Shown: positions 23,734 through 36,400 of the stretch, piece by piece | Numbering within the stretch: the first letter of the stretch is position 1 | Layout: the number at the start of each line of letters is the position of its first letter | Source of the DNA: Smallanthus sonchifolius | Taxonomy: Eukaryota; Streptophyta; Magnoliopsida; Asterales; Asteraceae | Direction: 5' to 3' | Assembly: GCA_023525975.1 (NCBI GenBank) | Contig: CM042028.1 | Coordinates: forward strand, 79,979,501-80,043,500 | DNA: 64,000 bases | Translations under genes and position numbers: made by a program | Notes under the pieces: generated by a model | Databases searched by the model: none | The model's input: the letters and a program-made list of their open reading frames with translations, nothing else | What the model was told of the DNA's origin: nothing

Positions 23734-26700
23734 CTATGAAGCTGTTGCATAAACGTCGGGCCTCCATGTTGACTTTTGGGCACTTAGTATTCCTTCTTGG
23801 TTATTAGAAAAGGTTAAGCGGACATCCCAATGCAGTGACTTTAACAATCCCTCAACTTCCATTATCGTGCTGGAATCATCTCGAACAATCAATTTCCCAC
23901 CTGGCCTCACAATTCTATCAATTTCAACAACGACGGGTGTGATTTTGCACCTTTTTTGCAACATGGAAAAAAGATGATCTGCATGAAGGAGATCATAAGT
24001 TCGAGGGTATGTGCTAAAAGATTCACACCAATCATGGTAAATTCCAAAAAGACCCCTCTCAAATATTATTGGCAGTGTATCAGGAGAGCTTGTGCTCACG
24101 ACATTCAGCACCCATAAGTTTAAGTCCTTCAATGCTGCAGCAAACCTGTATAAAAACGGGTTCAAATTAGTCTGATTTTAAATTGTATCTTAATATTAAT
24201 CACTCATAGGGAGACCGATGGAAAAGAAAGTTTGATTTAACACTTACCCTCCATAAACAGCTCTCATGTCCATAACATTTCTTACATTGGTCCAGTTTAA
24301 CCCTAAATCACTCATATATGATTTGCTAACAACCTGTTTCCAATGGTCATAATCTGCTTTGAAATCATCTGGAGTTGGTTTTCCATAAATTCCTATTTGG
24401 GATTTGGTTAACCAATATGGCGGTGTTTGGACCCTAGCTGGCCATTCTTCGGGCCATCTTGAACCTCTCTCTATGTCCCCGATTGGGTTGTTGTGCATAC
24501 ATGCCTGTAGAGGTATGTACCTGCCAAATAAACCCAAGTAAATTATTTTTTAATTCAGAAGTCAAATATGACCTATTTTCTTCTTTAATGCTTACCATGC
24601 AGCATTTGGATCATCATCAGGCTTACACATTGGTGGTTCTTGTTTCTTTCTTCCATTGTAACATTCATTTGATTCTGGTTTTTGGTAGATAGCAGCATCA
24701 ACTTCATTGAGTTTATCTTTCGTGATAGTAACAAGCTCCCAACACATTGCCTCCGTTAAAGTAGACATTTCTGATTGTAAGTTTTTATTTTAGTTAACAT
24801 TAATACTAAATTAACCATGAAGATTATTTAACGTTACCTTTCCATATTTTGGCATCCTCTCCATGTTTTCGGTAAACAGGTGTTGCTGACCAAACAAAAT
24901 AACCTCCTGGGCGAAGCAAGCGATTAACCTCCAGAAGAAGCATGCCACCTTTGGAGAAATAACAGTGACTTAGTTCATATGGTATTTAATGTTTTAAAGC
25001 GTCTACTACCAAACTCTTCATTTTGTCTCTCATCATATTTTCTTACATTATTTCTAACTGGCCAAACAGGTAACTGATAAAAATAGCTTGAAAGGGGTTG
25101 AAGTGTTGAACAGGTCCTAAAGTCTCCCAAATTGTATTTTTAATCCATAAAACCTCCTAAATTATTTTATTATAAACAAGACCATTATTGAACAGTCATA
25201 TTTGGCACACTAATTATTTATCAAAGAAATTCGACAAAAAGTGTTTCAAGTCAACACAACTTTACAAAAAGATTTTGTTTTGACCGAAACATGTATTGAT
25301 GGGTTACCCAACCTGCCCATTTTACCACTGTCAGTTGGGTCACACGGAATAGAAAAAATGTAAACATTTGAACCTTCTTTGTGCCAGGGCACTCTACAAC
25401 GAGCACAATGTGTAAGATCATAAACATTGCTTGGAAATGGAAGGCGACGAGTGCCCATAACAGCAGAAATTGCAGGTATTCCTCTTTCAAGTGCAAATTG
25501 AATTTGAGATTCATGTTCATCGTTAGGTGCAAACGACATTGTAAGGGTGTTTTTGTCAAAAAGGTAACCTCCAAAACTTGCTACACCACACCCTACATCT
25601 AAAACTACTCTAGTGTGCTTTCCCCATTCAATCCCGGGCACTGCCTGCATTAGGTAAACGCCTGATGAATTATTTATAATTTATGAATAGTTACCCAGTT
25701 TGATAATTACTTAATTAACTTAATTACCTGTTGTAGCATGTCAATATAGTGTAGAGCACCATGGATAAATTGAGTTCCACCTCCCGGGAAAGTAAGGTAT
25801 TCTCCTGTCACTTTTACCCAATTTTGGTGCCCCTTTATATTCGCCAACGACTTGTGTGGTACATTATGGAACCATATCTGCCATTTACATCTTTAAATTT
25901 TCATTTAAACACCAAATATTTATGGATATTATAGCCTGGACTTCAAGTTATCATAACTAAAAGGCATTGTAAATCATAAAACTATACCTTATCTCTGCTG
26001 TGAGGCCATGGAATAGGTGACCTGTAATCCTCGGGTATCGGGACAAGACACGTAGGACCCACCTCTGGGCAATGGCGTTCCCTATGCTCAAAATGATTCC
26101 TACCAACCAGTTTCTTGATTGCTTTTTCATTGTCCAAACAAGGTACATAGTCTGCTCCACTTGTAACATTGCATAATTCCCATTTGTGATCATCTGCCAT
26201 TTCAGCTACATCACTTCTGCCTTCTTGTTGTCTCTCTTTTTCGTTGTCTGACTGACCCGCTTGAGTTTTCCATTCCTTCTTTGATTCATTTGACTCCATT
26301 GGAATCTCGGTAGAATTTCTTTCAATTGTCATTGTACCACTGTCTGTCGCTACCTTTGAATCTTTAGTCGGTGTTATGATGGCAATGGCGGTGGTGTTGG
26401 TTTCTGTCTTGACTTCCTCTACTGGCGGTTTTGTCTCGTTTGCTGGTTTTTCTTCGTTCTGTTGTATTTGATCATTACTCGTTTCCTCGTGTTGTGGATG
26501 TTCTTGTTCGTCCTGTGTTATATCGTGTTCTTCATCGGTCACCACTCCCCCTTTATCATTGCCACCTGTTGCGTACGTTTGCATATCATTTTCATTTCTC
26601 TTTTCTTGTTCATCCTCTGATGTATATTGTTCTTCATTGTTAACCATACCCATTTTATCGTCACCTGTCACGTGTGTTTGTTTTTGATTTTCCTTTCCTT

Positions 26701-27175
26701 GATGCTCGCTTTTTCGTGTATGATCCTCAATTCCTGTAGTGTTGTCAACCGTCTTATTTTGAGTCTTTCTACTTTCCTCAGACATTTGAATCTCTTCTAC
26801 TTCCTTTTCAACATGTGGTTGTTTGTCAACTTCCATTCCCATAGTGCTTTCAGCTTGAGATTTGGTTTCATTTGACCCGGTGGCTGGGTGGTCAAAACGT
26901 GTTCCGGAACCATCATCTGGCTGGATGGCATCTTCTGGAAGATCACCAGGATTGTCTTCAAAAGCCGGAGGATCAATCGGGATTTTGCGGAAGCTGTATC
27001 GGGATGAAGCATTCTGAGAGATTCTGGTGGTGGACTTGTTTGAGGAAGCATAGGAATTAGAAGTGAGAATCCAGACACCTAAAATGAATATGCACACAAA
27101 CACGACGGTGGAGACGGTGGATGTATAGGAACCACCAGAAGATCGCTTGGTGGTACGGTGTTTTCCGGTGGCCAT
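23734..27175 (-). CDS. PMT27: Probable methyltransferase PMT27-like, complete copy
   Basis: Seven exons (5' to 3'): 27175-25988, 25877-25728, 25644-25374, 24948-24838, 24770-24596, 24520-24248 and 24145-23734, about 859 residues. This is the plant DUF248/Methyltransf_29 family, Golgi type II membrane proteins thought to methylate pectin. The start is MATGKHRTTKRSSGGSYTST, and a single membrane anchor lies at about residues 22-38. An unusually long acidic, Gln/Glu/Thr-rich stalk follows to about residue 320, as in PMT27. The catalytic part has the SAM-binding LDVGCGVASFGG (about 461-472), LRPGGYFVWSATPVY, the DMRAVYGG motif and RIVRPGGKLIVRD near the end. The open frame could start further upstream, but MATG fits the family and follows a purine-rich leader. 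Exon 1, its promoter and part of intron 1 are duplicated at 30,661-33,489. Confidence 0.93.
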
Positions 27176-28743
27176 GGTGGTTACATGTGAGAAGGTTTGT
27201 TCATACAAAAAAAAGAAAAAAAGAAAAAAAGACAGAAATAGAGAGAAACATTGTGAAGATCCAAAAGACAAGGGTATTGGCCATTTCTTGCCACTTTTCT
27301 GCCTTGCCCTTTTTTCTCTCCTAGTCCTACACATTATTTCTACCATTTATCAAAAATGGTATGCAACCTTTGCCCAATTTAATTTATATTTAAGTTAATA
27401 ACAAATAATAGTATGTTGATTTTATATATCAAGATAGAAATATATATATATTTTTTGTGTAACACAACCCAGAGTGGTTGTGGAGCTATTTGTACTTTGA
27501 AACCACACCTCTATGGATCTTTTTCGATTTAACCTTAGCAAATTCAGGTTGTCGGAGACATTTTTAACGACTAAGAAAAATCCCTAATTGCTGCTCGTCG
27601 ATCGTGTTACTAGTGGTGAGTGGTTAATGCATTTTTATTATTGATACAGTAAAATTTGGGATTATCCAGTCGATGATGCTTGCGATTATCGAGCTTTCCA
27701 AACCCTCTCGGTGAGCAGTCGATCAATTTATCTTTATGAAAAGTGCGAAAATTAGATGAGAAGACTCGACGAAGGAAGGGGAGAATCGTTGCCAAAGCCT
27801 TAATGGCTTGGACGATACCTCTCTTTCGCCAAGACATGTTCACTAATCTTTCAAACTCAACCTATGATCTGTTAACACGACATGCATGTTTCTTTTCCAC
27901 CTTAAACAATCCACCAAAAGAAGGGCAACTCTAAAGAACTTTTAAAACAAAGGAATCAGACTATACGCGCAGTCGCTCGAAGGATGCAACTAGCTGATGT
28001 GAACCCGAACAAAGTAACACCACCTGCAAAAACGAAGAAAATCAATTTAAAAATAAAAAGTTACCGAACCAGCCGCTATACCAGTTTATACATTAGACTG
28101 TTCCTAGGAACTGAATAACGTTATAATCAATTTAAAAGTAAAAGCAAAATAAGGATGTTACCAAAAATATTATTCTTCTTATAACTCAAACATATGATAT
28201 TATAATGATGTAACTAATGTCTATATCTTCTAACATCATCGATATATACACATGTATAATATATATCCAAGAGTGGAGTATACCTCTGTTTGGAGGATAA
28301 ATTCAGTTATCTTCATAATTTGTCATATTAGCTTTTTGATAATTAGTAACTTAAATGTAAACAATTAGTTGCATATTGATTTTTTTTAATATTTATGTCA
28401 AAATTCCTATAAAATTCAGCCATACATCCTTACAAGCAAAACAGCTATTGGAAACAAATTCTTTGTATGCAATCTTTTAATCTATTATCTTGCAAACATA
28501 CCATTTCACCTTGTCACAACACCATAGTCTTAAACATCAAATTTACAAATCTCAAACTGTATTTTAACTAAATGTGCTATGAGATGACATCAGTCCACGA
28601 GTCCGTGTACAAAAACCCTCATAACGCTTCTGTTAACACCATACTTGATAACCAACTTAAAAACAAATAAAACAGATACATCTAATGGCCTCATTGTTTG
28701 ATTAAACACCTCACATTTGTATACTATCTCTGGTCTATCTTTA
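27176..28743. other. PMT27 5' region and PMT27-NERD1 intergenic space (left copy)
   Basis: Just above the PMT27 start is a purine-rich tract (AAAAAAAAGAAAAAAAG, about 27,210-27,230), probably in the 5' UTR. The rest is AT-rich. At 27,960-28,030 a minus-strand stretch behind an AG acceptor reads like a short coding exon, but no partner exon was found. Short open frames here have no family signature. Confidence 0.5.
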
Positions 28744-30660
28744 TTAAATGTGGCCTGATGGAACTCGAGGTTTCCCCTTCATTGAATTTAAGTGTTGAGT
28801 GACGAATATGATCCCCATCACAACGATTAGGCAGCCAACAAGTATGCTAAAAAAGAGAGCCCCTGGTTGCCTTGTTTGAACAAACCCATACACCCCGTTA
28901 GAAGTCACAACGATCAGATCGGTTAACCCATCATTTGAAAAATCCGCATCAACCAAAGCATGAGTTGGAGGTGCAGGAAGGTCAATGGAAGTCAGTTGAC
29001 TTCCACCAGCAGAAATCACTACAACCTCCTGATCACCTGCTGCTAAGATAAAATGCTGATTATCATGCATCCGTAAATTCAACGGTTTCAAAGTGGGGAT
29101 CACATAACCAGCATCCATCATCCCTGCTGGTGACGGGAGGTTTGACCATGTTGCACCAGTCAACAGCTGCCATTGCCAAACCGCTTCATGTCCATGCAAA
29201 CCAGGTGAATAAGCTGTAACCTGCCACACATGATCTTACCCTTTTAGTTTCCAATAATTTGTTAGAAAAACAAAAACTAGACTATTTAATGATTTATACC
29301 TCCCCACGATTTGTTAAAAAAGCAATGTCTCCATGGCTACCCTTTCGATGTTTATGGCCGTCGTTTGTTGGGATGAGGATTGGTGTTGCCACCTCAAGTG
29401 AATTTACATCTGTAGCTCTACCAAAGCTTCTAGAATATTCTCCATGAGGGAATAAGTTGAAATGAGAGCGATGACATATTGAAACGTTAAAAAGTTGTTC
29501 TCGTACTGGTACACCAGATGTTGCAACAGCCCAACAAGGTTTTAACACTTCCATTGAGCCACTAACAACTGTTTGTTCAGCACCATTTCCCCCAACAGCC
29601 TGCATACATATTATTAATACTACTAGTCTACTATAATTATATAATAAACTAATAAGCCACAAAACGAAAAACTCAAAGCTGCAAAAACCTGGACATGATC
29701 AAGTACTCCATCTCCATTAATATCAGCATGCAGGCCACCCTCTTGAAGGTGAAGCTAGAGAAATAAAACTAGAGTAAATTTTGGAGACAATTTAAAAAGA
29801 AATATATGGGTTGAAATAATTTGTATATGCATGATACACGTACAAAAACATTTGAAATACAGGCATACAAATGTTTGTAGTCGTAATTAATAATATAGCT
29901 TGTAATTGAGCCAGAATATTTTGTTCAGTGGTTATTTATTTCAGTCACTTTTGCAGGCATCATGTTACCTTGCATAATGTGCGACCAGATGCCAAATGCA
30001 AAACCTCAATCCCTTCTTTTGCATGAGCCACAACAACATTAGGTACCCACCAGAGCTGTGTGTAATTTGTAATTGTGGGAACATAAGGTGATGCCTGCAA
30101 AACAATCATAAAATTCCATCAGTAACATGTGAACATGACTCTAAATTTTTGCAAACAAATACAAACATCTAAAATCAGGCCCCATAAAAGGAAGTATCAT
30201 TTGGCCACATACCAAAGGGGCTTTGTCCTGGCGGTACCCCGGTGACTTCCAAATGGGAGGTCGCCGGTTCGAATCCGGCCACAGCAAAAAAGGGGTTTGT
30301 GGCCAGGTCAGGGGCTTTACCCAGTTGGGGGTTCCTCCTGGGGTGGGCTGTCCTGGATGTTCCAGGTGTTGCCCCGGGGAAACCCAATTATCCTAGAATA
30401 TCTAGGTGTTGCCGTTCAAAAAAAAAAATTGGTCACATAGACGGGTTTTGGTTTCAGAGTCCAATTTTAAGGCTAGTATCAGAACGTGTTACAAGATTGG
30501 ATTATTAAATACATCTTTACAAAAATTTACCTTCTTAGTCTTGGCTGAATTAGCAAAATTTGCAGCTTTTCCAATCAAATTTGAAATCTTTTTTGATGAG
30601 TCTTTCCCGGGAGGATGGTTTTCCTCTGGCTTGTGGAAAGGGTAATTTGAAGTTTTTCCA
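28744..30660 (-). pseudogene. Truncated NERD1 copy (exons 9-partial to 13)
   Basis: It carries exons equivalent to NERD1 exon 10 (30094-29969), 11 (29754-29689), 12 (29599-29300) and 13 (29220-28744), plus the 3' part of exon 9 (30660-30531) without its acceptor. The breakpoint CCA at 30,658-30,660 joins exon 9 directly to PMT27 intron 1 of the right copy. All reading frames remain open to the normal stop, and the C-terminal membrane segment is present. One coding change is visible: Ala (DIAFLTN) here against Val in the complete gene, from exon 12. On its own it has no start. It could be transcribed only as the 3' part of a PMT27-NERD1 fusion (see findings). Confidence 0.93.
30212..30427 (+). 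mobile_element. tRNA-derived SINE (left copy)
   Basis: About 216 bp, with a tRNA-like head (B box GGTTCGAATCC, preceded by GGTGACTTCCAAATGGGAGG) and a tail GTGTTGCCGTTC plus poly(A). It is flanked by TTTGGCCACATA (30,200-30,211) and ATTGGTCACATA (30,428-30,439). It lies in the intron equivalent to NERD1 intron 9 and was present before the tandem duplication, because the right copy has it too. Confidence 0.88.
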
Positions 30661-30733
30661 AATATTTATGGATATTATAGCCTGGACTTCAAGTTATCAT
30701 AACTAAAAGGCATTGTAAATCATAAAACTATAC

Positions 30734-31921
30734 CTTATCTCTGCTGTGAGGCCATGGAATAGGTGACCTGTAATCCTCGGGTATCGGGACAAGACACGTA
30801 GGACCCACCTCTGGGCAATGGCGTTCCCTATGCTCAAAATGATTCCTACCAACCAGTTTCTTGATTGCTTTTTCATTGTCCAAACAAGGTACATAGTCTG
30901 CTCCACTTGTAACATTGCATAATTCCCATTTGTGATCATCTGCCATTTCAGCTACATCACTTCTGCCTTCTTGTTGTCTCTCTTTTTCGTTGTCTGACTG
31001 ACCCGCTTGAGTTTTCCATTCCTTCTTTGATTCATTTGACTCCATTGGAATCTCGGTAGAATTTCTTTCAATTGTCATTGTACCACTGTCTGTCGCTACC
31101 TTTGAATCTTTAGTCGGTGTTATGATGGCAATGGCGGTGGTGTTGGTTTCTGTCTTGACTTCCTCTACTGGCGGTTTTGTCTCGTTTGCTGGTTTTTCTT
31201 CGTTCTGTTGTATTTGATCATTACTCGTTTCCTCGTGTTGTGGATGTTCTTGTTCGTCCTGTGTTATATCGTGTTCTTCATCGGTCACCACTCCCCCTTT
31301 ATCATTGCCACCTGTTGCGTACGTTTGCATATCATTTTCATTTCTCTTTTCTTGTTCATCCTCTGATGTATATTGTTCTTCATTGTTAACCATACCCATT
31401 TTATCGTCACCTGTCACGTGTGTTTGTTTTTGATTTTCCTTTCCTTGATGCTCGCTTTTTCGTGTATGATCCTCAATTCCTGTAGTGTTGTCAACCGTCT
31501 TATTTTGAGTCTTTCTACTTTCCTCAGACATTTGAATCTCTTCTACTTCCTTTTCAACATGTGGTTGTTTGTCAACTTCCATTCCCATAGTGCTTTCAGC
31601 TTGAGATTTGGTTTCATTTGACCCGGTGGCTGGGTGGTCAAAACGTGTTCCGGAACCATCATCTGGCTGGATGGCATCTTCTGGAAGATCACCAGGATTG
31701 TCTTCAAAAGCCGGAGGATCAATCGGGATTTTGCGGAAGCTGTATCGGGATGAAGCATTCTGAGAGATTCTGGTGGTGGACTTGTTTGAGGAAGCATAGG
31801 AATTAGAAGTGAGAATCCAGACACCTAAAATGAATATGCACACAAACACGACGGTGGAGACGGTGGATGTATAGGAACCACCAGAAGATCGCTTGGTGGT
31901 ACGGTGTTTTCCGGTGGCCAT
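30734..31921 (-). pseudogene. Duplicated PMT27 exon 1 (396 codons), possible 5' exon of a chimeric gene
   Basis: Identical at the protein level to exon 1 of the complete PMT27 gene: membrane anchor, acidic stalk, and the start of the methyltransferase region ending SPIPWPHSRDK. The catalytic exons 2-7 are absent. Its donor (GATAAG before GTATAG) is intact, and its own upstream region is a full duplicate of the PMT27 promoter. Downstream on the same strand lie only 73 bp of PMT27 intron 1 and then the NERD1 remnant. Without splicing, translation stops at once (Val-stop). With splicing to 30,094 the frame continues into NERD1. It is listed as a pseudogene because methyltransferase function is lost, though the chimera might be expressed. 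Confidence 0.9.
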
Positions 31922-33489
31922 GGTGGTTACATGTGAGAAGGTTTGTTCATACAAAAAAAAGAAAAAAAGAAAAAAAGACAGAAATAGAGAGAAACATTGT
32001 GAAGATCCAAAAGACAAGGGTATTGGCCATTTCTTGCCACTTTTCTGCCTTGCCCTTTTTTCTCTCCTAGTCCTACACATTATTTCTACCATTTATCAAA
32101 AATGGTATGCAACCTTTGCCCAATTTAATTTATATTTAAGTTAATAACAAATAATAGTATGTTGATTTTATATATCAAGATAGAAATATATATATATTTT
32201 TTGTGTAACACAACCCAGAGTGGTTGTGGAGCTATTTGTACTTTGAAACCACACCTCTATGGATCTTTTTCGATTTAACCTTAGCAAATTCAGGTTGTCG
32301 GAGACATTTTTAACGACTAAGAAAAATCCCTAATTGCTGCTCGTCGATCGTGTTACTAGTGGTGAGTGGTTAATGCATTTTTATTATTGATACAGTAAAA
32401 TTTGGGATTATCCAGTCGATGATGCTTGCGATTATCGAGCTTTCCAAACCCTCTCGGTGAGCAGTCGATCAATTTATCTTTATGAAAAGTGCGAAAATTA
32501 GATGAGAAGACTCGACGAAGGAAGGGGAGAATCGTTGCCAAAGCCTTAATGGCTTGGACGATACCTCTCTTTCGCCAAGACATGTTCACTAATCTTTCAA
32601 ACTCAACCTATGATCTGTTAACACGACATGCATGTTTCTTTTCCACCTTAAACAATCCACCAAAAGAAGGGCAACTCTAAAGAACTTTTAAAACAAAGGA
32701 ATCAGACTATACGCGCAGTCGCTCGAAGGATGCAACTAGCTGATGTGAACCCGAACAAAGTAACACCACCTGCAAAAACGAAGAAAATCAATTTAAAAAT
32801 AAAAAGTTACCGAACCAGCCGCTATACCAGTTTATACATTAGACTGTTCCTAGGAACTGAATAACGTTATAATCAATTTAAAAGTAAAAGCAAAATAAGG
32901 ATGTTACCAAAAATATTATTCTTCTTATAACTCAAACATATGATATTATAATGATGTAACTAATGTCTATATCTTCTAACATCATCGATATATACACATG
33001 TATAATATATATCCAAGAGTGGAGTATACCTCTGTTTGGAGGATAAATTCAGTTATCTTCATAATTTGTCATATTAGCTTTTTGATAATTAGTAACTTAA
33101 ATGTAAACAATTAGTTGCATATTGATTTTTTTTAATATTTATGTCAAAATTCCTATAAAATTCAGCCATACATCCTTACAAGCAAAACAGCTATTGGAAA
33201 CAAATTCTTTGTATGCAATCTTTTAATCTATTATCTTGCAAACATACCATTTCACCTTGTCACAACACCATAGTCTTAAACATCAAATTTACAAATCTCA
33301 AACTGTATTTTAACTAAATGTGCTATGAGATGACATCAGTCCACGAGTCCGTGTACAAAAACCCTCATAACGCTTCTGTTAACACCATACTTGATAACCA
33401 ACTTAAAAACAAATAAAACAGATACATCTAATGGCCTCATTGTTTGATTAAACACCTCACATTTGTATACTATCTCTGGTCTATCTTTA
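31922..33489. other. Duplicated PMT27 promoter and intergenic region (right copy)
   Basis: Copy of 27,176-28,743 with no difference seen by eye. It is the natural downstream space of the complete NERD1 gene and the upstream region of the duplicated PMT27 exon 1. Confidence 0.9.
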
Positions 33490-36400
33490 TTAAATGTGGC
33501 CTGATGGAACTCGAGGTTTCCCCTTCATTGAATTTAAGTGTTGAGTGACGAATATGATCCCCATCACAACGATTAGGCAGCCAACAAGTATGCTAAAAAA
33601 GAGAGCCCCTGGTTGCCTTGTTTGAACAAACCCATACACCCCGTTAGAAGTCACAACGATCAGATCGGTTAACCCATCATTTGAAAAATCCGCATCAACC
33701 AAAGCATGAGTTGGAGGTGCAGGAAGGTCAATGGAAGTCAGTTGACTTCCACCAGCAGAAATCACTACAACCTCCTGATCACCTGCTGCTAAGATAAAAT
33801 GCTGATTATCATGCATCCGTAAATTCAACGGTTTCAAAGTGGGGATCACATAACCAGCATCCATCATCCCTGCTGGTGACGGGAGGTTTGACCATGTTGC
33901 ACCAGTCAACAGCTGCCATTGCCAAACCGCTTCATGTCCATGCAAACCAGGTGAATAAGCTGTAACCTGCCACACATGATCTTACCCCTTCAGTTTCCAA
34001 TAATTTGTTAGAAAAACAAAAACTAGACTATTTAATGATTTATACCTCCCCACGATTTGTTAAAAAAACAATGTCTCCATGGCTACCCTTTCGATGTTTA
34101 TGGCCGTCGTTTGTTGGGATGAGGATTGGTGTTGCCACCTCAAGTGAATTTACATCTGTAGCTCTACCAAAGCTTCTAGAATATTCTCCATGAGGGAATA
34201 AGTTGAAATGAGAGCGATGACATATTGAAACGTTAAAAAGTTGTTCTCGTACTGGTACACCAGATGTTGCAACAGCCCAACAAGGTTTTAACACTTCCAT
34301 TGAGCCACTAACAACTGTTTGTTCAGCACCATTTCCCCCAACAGCCTGCATACATATTATTAATACTACTAGTCTACTATAATTATATAATAAACTAATA
34401 AGCCACAAAACGAAAAACTCAAAGCTGCAAAAACCTGGACATGATCAAGTACTCCATCTCCATTAATATCAGCATGCAGGCCACCCTCTTGAAGGTGAAG
34501 CTAGAGAAATAAAACTACAGTAAATTTTGGAGACAATTTAAAAAGAAATATATGGGTTGAAATAATTGATATATGCATGATACACGTACAAAAACATTTG
34601 AAATACAGGCATACAAATGTTTGTAGTCGTAATTAATAATATAGCTTGTAATTGAGCCAGAATATTTTGTTCAGTGGTTATTTATTTCAGTCACTTTTAC
34701 AGGCATCATGTTACCTTGCATAATGTGCGACCAGATGCCAAATGCAAAACCTCAATCCCTTCTTTTGCATGAGCCACAACAACATTAGGTACCCACCAGA
34801 GCTGTGTGTAATTTGTAATTGTGGGAACATAAGGTGATGCCTGCAAAACAATCATAAAATTCCATCAGTAACATGTGAACATGACTCTAAATTTTTGCAA
34901 ACAAATACAAACATCTAAAATCAGGCCCCATAAAAGGAGGTATCATTTGGCCACATACCAAAGGGGCTTTGTCCTGGCGGTACCCCGGTGACTTCCAAAT
35001 GGGAGGTCGCCGGTTCGAATCCGGCCACAGCAAAAAAGGGGTTTGTGGCCAGGTCAGGGGGTTTACCCAGTTGGGGGGTTCCTCCTGGGGTGGGCTGTCC
35101 TGGATGTTCTAGGTGTTGCCCCGGGGAAACTCAATTATCCTAGAATATCTAGGTGTTGCCGTTCAAAAAAAAATTTGGCCACATAGACGGGTTTTGGTTT
35201 CAGAGTCCAATTTTAAGGCTAGTATCAGAACGTGTTACAAGATTGGATTATTAAATACATACATCTTTACAAAAAATTACCTTCTTAGTCTTGGCTGAAT
35301 TAGCAAAATTTGCAGCTTTTCCAATCAAATTTGAAATCTTTTTTGATGAGTCTTTCCCGGGAGGATGGTTTTCCTCTGGCTTGTGGAAAGGGTAATTTGA
35401 AGTTTTTCCAGGTGTTCTCTTCACTGCCTTCCTTTTGTGACGCCTAAAGTGGGCCAGCTTTAACATTGTATCCTCCTGCCTATCCTGATTGAGACGAAAT
35501 TTGTCAGGTGCTTTAAAGGAAAATAAACGAGATAAAAAAAAATTAAAAACAAAAGCATTGTACCCACCCAGTGATGTGGCATAGTTCCAAGGATTGATTC
35601 TCTAAACTACCTGCATTCAAACTACAGATTAAAAATGTTCAGCAACAATGACATTGGAATTTTAGCAAGGAGCAACTATTAAGATATAAAAGTTGTGTTT
35701 TGAGTACCTCTCCTGGTTGACGCCTATTAAGGGCGTGAACATCAAGTTTATAATTATGTTGTGGGATTAGTGGAGATTCATCTGTTGCAGCTGCTTCAAT
35801 GTTCTATTATTTGAGAACAATAACTATAAGTAAATAGAGAGAGAGTATAGTTTTTGTGCTCAACATTAATAAGTAGAAACAAGATCCCATTTCAACAGTA
35901 ATGCTATAAATCAATGTCCAAATAAAATACACATATAAATTTCAAATTACCTCATTCTTTCTACACCAGCGAAGTGTACCAGTTCGCCCCGCAAAAGCAT
36001 AAAATGCAAAATGGCGTAAATCCACAGCACTCGAAGCATCTGCAGACTAAATGCAAAATCCTTATGCTTTGTTGCTATAAGAAAAAAAGGACATTTGATT
36101 AAACAAAATAGATACAGAATTAATTTGCAATTTCTTACATCTTTTTCACTTGCACTTCTTCTATGCTGATCAGCACTTTCTTCAGCCATTTTAATTTCTT
36201 CAAAAGGATCAAGGTGCATCTAAAAAAATGCAATTAGTACTAAGGTTCACCACTTAACATAGTTTGACCAATTGAAAAAATGAAAGAAAATTATGCATTA
36301 GCATAGAAAAAGACATACATGTGGCTGCATTTCCATTCGTCCTCCAACAATTACAAGACCAGCATCTCCATGTTTTAATGTATAATTACTTACAGAGATA

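Larger units (their letters stand above)
25915..30660. repeat. Tandem duplication, left copy (4,746 bp)
   Basis: The unit starts inside PMT27 intron 1 and ends inside NERD1 exon 9. It contains PMT27 exon 1, the intergenic region, NERD1 exons 13-10, a SINE and part of exon 9. The right copy is at 30,661-35,410 with a constant offset of 4,746 up to the SINE. CCA occurs at the left edge (25,912-25,914), the internal junction (30,658-30,660) and the right edge (35,408-35,410), marking microhomology at the breakpoint. Confidence 0.97.
30661..35410. repeat. Tandem duplication, right copy (4,750 bp)
   Basis: Copy of 25,915-30,660, with a net length difference of a few bases from indels around the SINE. 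By eye the stretch 30,661 to about 33,985 shows no difference from the left copy. From there to 35,410 I count about 15 substitutions and small indels. Confidence 0.97.

Noticed and set aside
25982..27346. Longer PMT27 open frame starting upstream of MATGKHRTT
   Set aside because: The upstream part translates a purine/pyrimidine-rich leader and has no family match; PMT27 proteins start near the chosen Met.
27960..28030. Possible terminal coding exon on the minus strand after an AG acceptor
   Set aside because: No upstream exon, start codon or family match was found; kept only as a remark in the intergenic entry.
28580..28615. Hammerhead-ribozyme-like CTGATG near paired bases
   Set aside because: The CTGATGA core and the matching GAAA box are not both present.
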